This document shows positions 34,168-41,867 of a stretch of 64,000 nt of DNA, piece by piece. The number at the start of each line of letters is the position of its first letter. Positions within the stretch are counted from its first letter, which is position 1. This DNA comes from Flavobacterium sp. K5-23 (GTDB lineage: Bacteria > Bacteroidota > Bacteroidia > Flavobacteriales > Flavobacteriaceae): contig NZ_CP056783.1 of NCBI RefSeq assembly GCF_023278045.1, forward strand, positions 1,707,501-1,771,500, read 5' to 3'. The position numbers and the translations under genes were made by a program. The notes beneath the pieces were generated by a model. That model had not been told where the DNA came from and ran no database searches. It worked only from the letters and a program-made list of their open reading frames with translations.

Positions 34168-34237
34168 TATGCTGTTTTATTTTAATTAAATTTAGTGAAA
34201 AAAAGTGATTATAGCCAAATAAAATCGTTCAAATGCA

Positions 34238-34266
34238 TAAAAAAACCCTCCATCAGGAAGGTTTTA
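34238..34266 (-). terminator. terminator of the HU gene
   Basis: AACCTTCC / GGAGGGTT arms with a TTTTTTT run on the minus strand, just after the HU stop codon. Confidence 0.8.
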
Positions 34267-34293
34267 TTTATATGATGTTCTTTAAACTATGAA

Positions 34294-34566
34294 TTAGTTT
34301 ACTGCACCTTCTAATTCTGCACCAGCTTTGAATTTTACAACATTTTTAGCTGCGATTTGAATAGTTTTTCCTGTTTGAGGGTTTCTTCCGTCTCTAGCTG
34401 CTCTAGCAGATACTGACCAAGATCCAAAACCTACTAGTGATACTCTTCCGCCTTTTTTCAAAGTTCCACCTACGTTACCTAAAAAAGATTCTAAAGCTAA
34501 TTTTGCAGCTGCTTTTGTAATTCCTGCATCAGCAGCAATAGCGTCGATTAATTCTGATTTGTTCAT
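34294..34566 (-). CDS. HU family DNA-binding protein
   Basis: 90 residues, a histone-like dimeric DNA-bending protein of the nucleoid. It starts MNKSELIDAIAADAGITKAA. The beta-arm region has GRVSLVGFGSWSVSARAARD (41-60) and the conserved GRNPQTGKTI tip with its intercalating Pro, then the C-terminal KFKAGAELE. Monocistronic, with a strong terminator after it. Confidence 0.95.
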   Translation of the reverse strand: MNKSELIDAIAADAGITKAAAKLALESFLGNVGGTLKKGGRVSLVGFGSWSVSARAARDGRNPQTGKTIQIAAKNVVKFKAGAELEGAVN

Positions 34567-34744
34567 AATAATAGTTATTAATTGTTGGTTAAAAAATAAT
34601 TGTTAATACACAAATTTAGCAGGAAATCCCTTCCTTGCAAGCGTTTTGGTTGATTTTAACAGCTTTTGTTGATAACTTATATTTTTTGTTCATAAAACAA
34701 GGAATATTTCTTGTTATTTATCAAAAAACCTTGTTTTTATTGAG

Positions 34745-35692
34745 TTAATAGGCTCTAGCTTGCTCTGAAAAAGTGATTCCATTTAGTAATTCTGGCGTGC
34801 TCATCTTCTTTTTTCCGGGAAATTGTAAGCTTAAAACCTGAATAAATCCGTTTTCAACAGCGATTTTCATCTCTTTTTTAGCGCACAAAATACTTCCGGT
34901 AGAATGTTCATGATCTTCATGTATGATTTTCGCTTCGTGAATCTTTACATTCCATTCTGTATTCGCGTCACTAAAATAACACCAAGCTGAAGGGTAGGGG
35001 CTTAGACCCCTAATTAAGTTATTGATTTCTAAAGCCGATTTTGTCCAATCAATTTTGCAATTGTCTTTATTTAGTTTGTAAGCAGTTTTTATATCTACGG
35101 GTTCATTTTGAATTATAGTAGACACATTTCCTTTTTCAATAATGTCTAAAGTCTTTACAACTGTATCGCTACCTAAATGCATTAATCGATCATGTAAATG
35201 TCCTGCATTCTCATTGTCATCAATCTCGGTTTCTGAACTTAAAATCATAGCGCCAGTGTCAATTTTATCATCGATAAAAAAAGTAGTAACCCCGGTTTTA
35301 GTTTCGCCATTTATAATAGCCCAGTTTATTGGTGCAGCACCACGATAATTTGGTAGGAGTGATGCGTGTAGATTAAATGTTCCTAGTTTTGGCATTTCCC
35401 AAACCACTTTTGGTAACATTCTAAAGGCAACAACTATTTGCAAATTGGCATTTAGCGCTTTCAATTCTTCTAGAAAAGATTCTTCTTTCAGGTTTACAGG
35501 TTGTAATAGTCTCAGGTTGTTTGCTAAAGCATATTCTTTTACAGCCGAATATTTTATTTTTTGTCCACGACCGGCGGGTTTGTCTGCTGCTGTAATAACA
35601 CCAACTACTTCATAGTCGTTTTTGATTATGGTTTCCAGAATCCCGACTGCAAATTCAGGTGTTCCCATAAATACAATTCGTAATTTTTCCAT
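34745..35692 (-). CDS. fmt: methionyl-tRNA formyltransferase
   Basis: 315 residues. It formylates initiator Met-tRNA using 10-formyl-THF. The start is MEKLRIVFMGTPEFAVGILE, and the catalytic region is FNLHASLLPNYRGAAPINWA (about 107-126) with Asn, His and the later Asp in FFIDDKIDTGAMI (about 138-150). A C-terminal OB-like domain (about 205-315) binds tRNA. The start codon overlaps the recQ stop by one base, so the two are coupled. Confidence 0.96.
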   Translation of the reverse strand: MEKLRIVFMGTPEFAVGILETIIKNDYEVVGVITAADKPAGRGQKIKYSAVKEYALANNLRLLQPVNLKEESFLEELKALNANLQIVVAFRMLPKVVWEMPKLGTFNLHASLLPNYRGAAPINWAIINGETKTGVTTFFIDDKIDTGAMILSSETEIDDNENAGHLHDRLMHLGSDTVVKTLDIIEKGNVSTIIQNEPVDIKTAYKLNKDNCKIDWTKSALEINNLIRGLSPYPSAWCYFSDANTEWNVKIHEAKIIHEDHEHSTGSILCAKKEMKIAVENGFIQVLSLQFPGKKKMSTPELLNGITFSEQARAY

Positions 35693-37587
35693 TATAGTAT
35701 TAAGGTATATTTATTGTTTGATTTCACTTTGATGCATCCGCTCTCCAGTAATTCTTGAATTACAAAGATAATAGCGTCGGCATTACTATTTGTTTTATTT
35801 TGAATTTCTCTCGAATTTAATTCCTCCGTTTTTAATAGAGTGATAATATCTTTTGAGAGTTTACTGATATCTGTTTTCTTGTCTTTTTTAGTGATGCAAT
35901 GAGAACATATGCCGCAATCATCTGAAGTTTTCTCCCCAAAGTAGCTCAAAATCAATTTGCTTTTGCAAGTAGTATTTTCGTTGACATAATTTAACACCGA
36001 CTTGAATTGCTCTTTTTTTAGATTGTTTTGGTTTTCTAAATATTTCGATACTCTGTTAATTGTCCTTTCATCTTCACGGATTTCGTTAAAAATCAAACTG
36101 GCATCATTGTTTTTCGAATGGTAATCAACTATGTCTTTTTCTTTTAATTTATGTAAAACAGCATGAATTTCCATTTCTGAATGATTCGACTTTTTAGCAA
36201 TCAATTGTATGTTGAATGGAGTTTGCATTTCATAGATTCCAGGATATGTTCTCAGGATAGCCAATATGATTTCTTCATCCCGGTGATTTAAGCTGATGTA
36301 TCTAATTACTTCTTTGGATGGGATGATGAACTGTAATGTTATTTTTTCCGAAAATTCCTGGGATAAAGTAATGACTCCTTGTCTGTCTAGAAATTGTATG
36401 GCATTATACGTTTTAAGGACTGGAAATCCATATTTTATGCAAAAGTGATTTAAATTAAAACTGAACTTCTCGTTGATTCCTTCTCCGTATGCTATTTGGA
36501 AAAAATTACAAAGTTTAATGTACATACTATTCAGGAACTTTTTATCAGGAAGTATTTTTAAAAATTGATTTTCTGCCTGAGCAATATCAGATGGATTGCT
36601 TAATAATACGGCATAGGCTTTTTCTCCATTTCGACCTGAACGACCCGCTTCTTGATAGTAGTTTTCTAAATTTTCCGGTAATTGGATGTGAATGACTGTC
36701 TTTACATTTGATTTATCAATGCCCATTCCAAAAGCATTTGTGGCTACAATTACTTGTGCTTTTTCTTCCATCCACAACTCCATATTTTTGTCTTTATCTT
36801 TAGAGGTAAGTCCGCCGTGATAATACGTTGCTTTAAATCCTAAAGATTGTAGTTGAGATGAAATATCAAGGCAGGATTTCCTGTTTCGGACATAGATAAT
36901 CGAAGGTTGCGGATTTTTTTTTAAAATTTGTTCAATTCTAAAAAGTTTGTCTTCTACTTCAAAAGTCATATATGCAATATTATCTCTTGCAAAAGATTTT
37001 TGGAATAGTTGAGGGTTTTGTAATCCTAATTCATTTATGATGTCTTCTTTCGCTTTTGGTGTAGCAGTTGCGGTCAAAGCCAAAAAAGGTATTTTGGGGA
37101 AATGTTTTTTTAATTCTGAAATTTTTAAATATGCAGGACGAAAATCATGGCCCCATTGGGAAACACAATGCGCTTCATCAATTGTTATAAGGTTTATAGG
37201 CAAGTTTTTTAACCTGTCTAATATCCAGTCAGATTGTAAGCGTTCAGGGGATAAGTACAGGAATTTATAATTTCCGAACTGGCAATTGTCTAAAAGATCA
37301 ATCATCTCATCGGATTTTATTCCTCCCGTTAAAGCGATAGCCTTGATGTTTCGCTTTTCTAAATTGGCAACCTGGTCTTTCATTAAAGCGACAAGCGGAG
37401 AAATCACAAGGCAGATACCTTCATTTATCATCGCGGGAATCTGAAAACAAATTGATTTACCACCACCTGTTGGCAATAACGCAAATGTGTCTTGTCCGCT
37501 TAAAACGGAATCGATGATTTCATTTTGCAGTGACCTAAAAGCATCGTGTTTCCAGTATTTTTGAAGAATTTGTAACGCTTCAGACAT
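35692..37587 (-). CDS. recQ: RecQ family ATP-dependent DNA helicase
   Basis: 631 residues, an SF2 3'-5' helicase. Motif I is LLPTGGGKSICFQIPA (about 38-53), motif II is TIDEAHCVSQWGHDFRPAY (about 135-153, DEAH type), and motif VI is YYQEAGRSGRNGE (about 311-323). A zinc-binding domain has cysteines in TTCKSKL and DDCGICSHC (about 535-563). There is no obvious HRDC domain; the C-terminal about 60 residues look like a winged helix. Shorter than E. coli-like RecQ forms with an HRDC, but a common flavobacterial variant. Confidence 0.94.
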   Translation of the reverse strand: MSEALQILQKYWKHDAFRSLQNEIIDSVLSGQDTFALLPTGGGKSICFQIPAMINEGICLVISPLVALMKDQVANLEKRNIKAIALTGGIKSDEMIDLLDNCQFGNYKFLYLSPERLQSDWILDRLKNLPINLITIDEAHCVSQWGHDFRPAYLKISELKKHFPKIPFLALTATATPKAKEDIINELGLQNPQLFQKSFARDNIAYMTFEVEDKLFRIEQILKKNPQPSIIYVRNRKSCLDISSQLQSLGFKATYYHGGLTSKDKDKNMELWMEEKAQVIVATNAFGMGIDKSNVKTVIHIQLPENLENYYQEAGRSGRNGEKAYAVLLSNPSDIAQAENQFLKILPDKKFLNSMYIKLCNFFQIAYGEGINEKFSFNLNHFCIKYGFPVLKTYNAIQFLDRQGVITLSQEFSEKITLQFIIPSKEVIRYISLNHRDEEIILAILRTYPGIYEMQTPFNIQLIAKKSNHSEMEIHAVLHKLKEKDIVDYHSKNNDASLIFNEIREDERTINRVSKYLENQNNLKKEQFKSVLNYVNENTTCKSKLILSYFGEKTSDDCGICSHCITKKDKKTDISKLSKDIITLLKTEELNSREIQNKTNSNADAIIFVIQELLESGCIKVKSNNKYTLIL

Positions 37588-37659
37588 TAATCTTGAATTT
37601 AGAATTACAATTTTCGAATAATATATTTACTATTCGCAATTCAATACTCAAATTACGAA

Positions 37660-38229
37660 TTAATTTGAAATGGTGTCTAATATAAAAAGAATTCTGTTAT
37701 CAACCGTATCTTTAGGCACTTCAATAAGATTATAGCCGTAACCTTGATAGGTTTCAATAAGATGATCTTGAATCAATTTAGCTTGTTCGTAATTTTCATA
37801 ACGCGCATCGTCGCTTATGTAAATCTCTTCCCAAGGTGGTAAAATGAATATCTTGGAATATTTGTGTTCTTTGCAAATAGCATCAAACGAAGCAGGGTAA
37901 CTGTCTCCTATGTAGTGCATATAAGCCAAGACATCTGGAATTCCCCGATCAATAAAAACGACATTATGGGGCTCGTTTTGTGCGTCTTCAAACTGTTTTT
38001 TTCTGCCTTCTAGGAGTAGTTCACTAAAGAGCAGGGGTTTCTCAAGGAATAATTGTTCAATTCCTTGTTTTTTTGCTTCTAATGTTACTTCTCTAGAGAT
38101 TTCAGGATAACAACAAAAACCTTTTGCTATTAATCCGTCAATTAGAGTACTTTTTCCAGTTCCTGGACCGCCAATAATTACTATGATTTCTTTCTGCACT
38201 TTTTGGAAATAAGGCGCAAACTTACTCAA
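37660..38229 (-). CDS. AAA-type NTPase/kinase-like protein (AAA_28)
   Basis: 189 residues, a P-loop protein with Walker A IIGGPGTGKST (about 18-28), a DRGIPDVLAY block (about 94-103) typical of the AAA_28 group, and a lid-like DDARYENYEQA region (about 139-149). This family resembles nucleoside or cofactor kinases, but the substrate is unknown. It stands upstream of recQ on the same strand with a 72-base gap and so may share its transcript. Confidence 0.8.
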   Translation of the reverse strand: MSKFAPYFQKVQKEIIVIIGGPGTGKSTLIDGLIAKGFCCYPEISREVTLEAKKQGIEQLFLEKPLLFSELLLEGRKKQFEDAQNEPHNVVFIDRGIPDVLAYMHYIGDSYPASFDAICKEHKYSKIFILPPWEEIYISDDARYENYEQAKLIQDHLIETYQGYGYNLIEVPKDTVDNRILFILDTISN

Positions 38230-38348
38230 ACTTATCGGGATTTAAAAAATGATAGGCGTTAAAATTACTGTTTTTGTCAAAAAATCCCAATTCAAAAATA
38301 AATATTCACATTTGAAACCGTATATTTGCTATTATTTTTAAATATAGA

Positions 38349-38633
38349 ATGGATAAGAATACCGAAGAATTTTATGATCGATTAAAAACGGAATTGGATT
38401 TAAGTAATACTTGGCCTGCCTTGTATTTGTTTAAATTTATTGTACCAACAGAAAATGACAATGTCGAACGTGTTGAACAAGCATTTAACTGTATGGGTGC
38501 CGTTATAAAAACTACAAAATCTAGAACTGGAAAATTTACAAGTGTGTCTATTGATGTTCAAATGAAAAATTCTCAGGAAATAGTTGAAAAATACCAGGAA
38601 GTCTCTGTTATTAAAGGGATTATTTCTCTGTAA
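38349..38633 (+). CDS. DUF493 family protein
   Basis: 94 residues in the YbeD-like ACT-type fold family (DUF493). The sequence WPALYLFKFIVPTENDNVER and then KTTKSRTGKFTSVSIDVQMK fits it well. A regulatory or structural role is assumed for the family, without a settled function. The conserved neighbour DUF4290 follows 89 bases later. Confidence 0.88.
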   Translation: MDKNTEEFYDRLKTELDLSNTWPALYLFKFIVPTENDNVERVEQAFNCMGAVIKTTKSRTGKFTSVSIDVQMKNSQEIVEKYQEVSVIKGIISL

Positions 38634-38722
38634 CATTTGAAGTGTTATTTTGAGGCAGCTTAAATTTGTATGCTGAATACTCTTAGAATTCGCATATTAT
38701 ATATATTCAAAAAAATTCAAAT

Positions 38723-39448
38723 ATGAATTCAAAATACCAAAAGGAAATCGCAAACGATGTTGTACATCATTTGGAATATAATGCCGAGAGATCGCATCTA
38801 ATTATTCCTGAATACGGTCGTCATTTGCAAAAACTAATAGATCAAGCTACTGCTATTGAAGATGCTGAAGAGCGAAACAAAGCGGCAAAATATATTATTC
38901 AGGTAATGGGAAGTTTAAACCCCCATTTACGTGATGTACTTGATTTCCAACATAAATTATGGGATCAGCTTTTTATTATGTCTGATTTTAAATTAGATGT
39001 TGAGTCTCCATATCCAATTCCATCTCGTGAAGTTTTACAACTGAGACCAGATGTTTTAAAATACCCGCAAAATTTCCCTAAATACAGATATTATGGGAAC
39101 AATATCAAGTACATGATTGATGTTGCCAATAAATGGGATGATGGGGATATGAAAAATGCTTTAGTGAAAGTGATTGCTAATCACATGAAAAAATCATATT
39201 TGAGCTGGAATAAAGACACGGTGAAAGACGATGTTATTTTTGAACATTTATATGAATTATCAGATGGTAAATTAGATATGCTTCAAAGTACTGAAGAACT
39301 TATAAACACGACTGATTTATTGCGTACTAACAAACGTATATCTAATAAAATCATTCCAGTAGGTGCACCAAAAATTCAAAGCAATAAGAATTCTAAATCA
39401 GGGAAACCAAATCCTTTGCACAAAAAAACAAACAAAAAATCTTTATAA
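38723..39448 (+). CDS. DUF4290 domain protein
   Basis: 241 residues, a Bacteroidota-specific family typically placed just before murA, as here. Family-like stretches are LEYNAERSHLIIPEYGRHLQ (17-36), GSLNPHLRDVLDFQHKLWDQ (about 68-87) and PSREVLQLRP (about 104-113). The C-terminal about 35 residues are Lys/Asn/Ser-rich and disordered. Mostly alpha-helical; function unknown. 67 bases precede murA. Confidence 0.88.
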   Translation: MNSKYQKEIANDVVHHLEYNAERSHLIIPEYGRHLQKLIDQATAIEDAEERNKAAKYIIQVMGSLNPHLRDVLDFQHKLWDQLFIMSDFKLDVESPYPIPSREVLQLRPDVLKYPQNFPKYRYYGNNIKYMIDVANKWDDGDMKNALVKVIANHMKKSYLSWNKDTVKDDVIFEHLYELSDGKLDMLQSTEELINTTDLLRTNKRISNKIIPVGAPKIQSNKNSKSGKPNPLHKKTNKKSL

Positions 39449-39515
39449 AGCGGGTTAACTTTTGAGTCATCAAAAAATAATTTGTAATCGTAATATATAA
39501 ATACTAAATCAAAAA

Positions 39516-40829
39516 ATGGGAATATTCAAAATCGAAGGAGGCATTCGCCTAAAAGGAGAAATCACTCCACAGGGAGCAAAAAATGAAGCATTACAAATAT
39601 TGTGTGCTGTGCTTTTAACACCTGAAAAAGTGACAATCAACAATATTCCTGACATTATTGATATCAACAAACTGATTAAGCTTTTAGAAAATTTAGGGGT
39701 TAAAATCCAAAAAACAGGTTCTGGTTCTTATACTTTTCAAGCTGATGACGTTAATGTAGGGTATCTAGAAACGGAAGCCTTTAAAAAAGAAGGAGGATCA
39801 CTTCGTGGTTCTATTATGATCGTTGGGCCGCTTTTGGCTCGCTTCGGAAAAGGATATATTCCTAAACCGGGAGGAGATAAAATAGGTAGAAGAAGATTAG
39901 ATACTCATTTTGAAGGATTCATTAATCTAGGAGCTAAATTCCGTTACAATAGAGAAGATCACTTTTACGGAGTTGAGGCTACTGAAGGGTTAACAGGTGC
40001 TGATATGCTACTTGACGAAGCTTCAGTTACTGGAACTGCTAATATTGTTATGGCGGCAGTTTTGGCAAAAGGTAGAACAACAATTTACAATGCCGCTTGC
40101 GAACCGTATTTGCAACAACTTTGTAAGATGTTGAACTCTATGGGAGCTAATATCACAGGAGTTGGTTCGAATTTATTGACTATCGAAGGAGTGGAAAGCC
40201 TAGGTGGATGCGAGCACAGAATTCTTCCTGACATGATTGAAATTGGATCTTGGATTGGATTAGCAGCCATGACTAAAAGTGAAATCACAATTAAAAACGT
40301 GAGTTGGGATAATCTTGGAGTAATTCCAAATAATTTCAGAAAACTAGGAATTACATTAGAACGTAGAGGAGATGATATTTACATTCCTTCACATGAAAAT
40401 GGATACGAGATTAAAACTGATATTGACGGTTCTATTCTTACTGTTGCCGATGCACCATGGCCAGGATTTACTCCTGATTTATTGAGTATCGTATTGGTTG
40501 TGGCAACACAAGCAAAAGGGGATGTGTTGATACATCAAAAAATGTTTGAAAGTCGTTTGTTCTTTGTGGATAAACTTATCGATATGGGCGCGAAAATTAT
40601 GTTGTGCGATCCACATAGAGCGGTTGTTATGGGGCATAATTTTGAGTCTCAATTGAAAGCAACGACAATGTCTTCACCTGATATTCGTGCAGGTATATCT
40701 TTATTGATTGCTGCGCTTTCAGCAAAAGGAACCAGTACAATTCAAAACATTGAACAAATCGATCGTGGATACGAAAGAATTGATGAAAGGTTGAGAGCCA
40801 TTGGAGCTAATATTGTTCGTATCGAATAA
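39516..40829 (+). CDS. murA: UDP-N-acetylglucosamine 1-carboxyvinyltransferase, Cys-to-Asp form
   Basis: 437 residues, the first committed step of peptidoglycan synthesis (enolpyruvyl transfer from PEP to UDP-GlcNAc) in the cytosol. Visible are GAKNEALQ (20-27, with the Lys-Asn pair), LARFGKGYIPKPGGDKIGRR (about 107-126) and the C-terminal DIRAGISLLIAALSAKGTS. The catalytic-loop Cys that fosfomycin alkylates (Cys115 in E. coli, in a PGGC context) is Asp121 here (codon GAT at 39876). Enzymes with Asp at this place are active and intrinsically fosfomycin-resistant, as known from Mycobacterium and Borrelia. Possibly transcribed with DUF4290. Confidence 0.96.
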   Translation: MGIFKIEGGIRLKGEITPQGAKNEALQILCAVLLTPEKVTINNIPDIIDINKLIKLLENLGVKIQKTGSGSYTFQADDVNVGYLETEAFKKEGGSLRGSIMIVGPLLARFGKGYIPKPGGDKIGRRRLDTHFEGFINLGAKFRYNREDHFYGVEATEGLTGADMLLDEASVTGTANIVMAAVLAKGRTTIYNAACEPYLQQLCKMLNSMGANITGVGSNLLTIEGVESLGGCEHRILPDMIEIGSWIGLAAMTKSEITIKNVSWDNLGVIPNNFRKLGITLERRGDDIYIPSHENGYEIKTDIDGSILTVADAPWPGFTPDLLSIVLVVATQAKGDVLIHQKMFESRLFFVDKLIDMGAKIMLCDPHRAVVMGHNFESQLKATTMSSPDIRAGISLLIAALSAKGTSTIQNIEQIDRGYERIDERLRAIGANIVRIE

Positions 40830-40849
40830 ATAATATATTTCATTTTTTT

Positions 40850-40910
40850 TAAATCGCTTAAATACTTCTTTTAATAACAATCAAAAAGAAATATTTAGGC
40901 GATTTTAATT
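40850..40910 (+). terminator. terminator after murA
   Basis: AAATCGCTTAAATACTTCTTTT pairs, with small bulges, with AAAAGAAATATTTAGGCGATTT, followed by T-rich sequence. It lies between murA and the CDF transporter gene. The stem is written here in two parts joined by a short AT loop. Confidence 0.65.
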
Positions 40911-40923
40911 TTTTATAAAAAGT

Positions 40924-41793
40924 ATGTCAAACGAAAAGAAAGCAATTCAAGCAACGTATTTCAGTATAGTTGGAAATAGTTGTCTAGCAATAATCAAAGG
41001 GTTAGCCGGATTTTTCGGTAATTCGTATGCTTTGATTGCAGATGCCATTGAGTCTACTACGGATATATTCGCGTCCTTTTTAGTCTTGTTTGGAATCAAA
41101 TATTCGAATAGACCAGCTGACAAAAATCATCCTTATGGTCACGGTAGGGCAGAGCCGCTAATCACTTTTTTAGTTGTTGGTTTTCTTATTACATCTGCCA
41201 CTATTATTGCTTATGAAAGTATTATAAATATTCAGACACCTCATGAACTTCCTAAATCCTGGACCCTTTTGGTTCTTGGTGGAATTATTATTTGGAAAGA
41301 ATTTTCATTCCGCCTTGTAATGAGAAGAAGTGTGGAAACAAATAGTTCTTCTTTAAAAGCGGATGCTTGGCATCATCGTAGCGATGCGATAACATCTGTT
41401 GCTGCTTTTATTGGGATTTCAATCGCTATAATTTTGGGAAAAGGATATGAATCTGCTGATGACTGGGCGGCTCTTTTTGCATCTGGTTTCATTCTATATA
41501 ATAGTTATTTGATTTTTAGACCTGCTCTTGGTGAAATTATGGACGAGCATTTATATGACGATTTGATCGAAGAAATAAGAAGGGTCTCCAGTCAAGTAGA
41601 AGGAATAATTGACACTGAGAAATGTTTTATACGTAAGGCAGGAATGAAATACCACGTGGACCTTCATGCTATTGTGGAAGCTACTATTTCGGTTAAAGAA
41701 GGACACGATTTGGCACATAAACTAAAAGACACATTACAAGAGGAAATACCTGAGTTAGGAAATGTTTTAATACATATTGAACCAAACAAATAA
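40924..41793 (+). CDS. cation diffusion facilitator family transporter
   Basis: 289 residues, a CDF-type metal/proton antiporter in the inner membrane, likely for Zn, Fe or Mn. Five to six hydrophobic helices lie in residues 12-205. Metal-site residues are visible in ALIADAIESTTDIFAS (about 36-51) and DAWHHRSDAITS (about 147-158, HxxxD). The basic motif HPYGHGRAEPL lies at about 70-80. The C-terminal cytosolic ferredoxin-like domain (about 210-289) has GMKYHVDLHAIVE. Metal specificity cannot be read off. Confidence 0.92.
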   Translation: MSNEKKAIQATYFSIVGNSCLAIIKGLAGFFGNSYALIADAIESTTDIFASFLVLFGIKYSNRPADKNHPYGHGRAEPLITFLVVGFLITSATIIAYESIINIQTPHELPKSWTLLVLGGIIIWKEFSFRLVMRRSVETNSSSLKADAWHHRSDAITSVAAFIGISIAIILGKGYESADDWAALFASGFILYNSYLIFRPALGEIMDEHLYDDLIEEIRRVSSQVEGIIDTEKCFIRKAGMKYHVDLHAIVEATISVKEGHDLAHKLKDTLQEEIPELGNVLIHIEPNK

Positions 41794-41801
41794 TAATATA
41801 A

Positions 41802-41838
41802 AATATCCCATTGCAAACGCATTGGGATATTTTTTTTA
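41802..41838. terminator. bidirectional terminator
   Basis: ATATCCCA / TGGGATAT arms (loop TTGCAAACGCAT) and a long T-run. It lies between the convergent CDF and DUF5686 genes. Confidence 0.8.
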
Positions 41839-41867
41839 CTTGTTTATTATAAAGTATTGATTGTATG

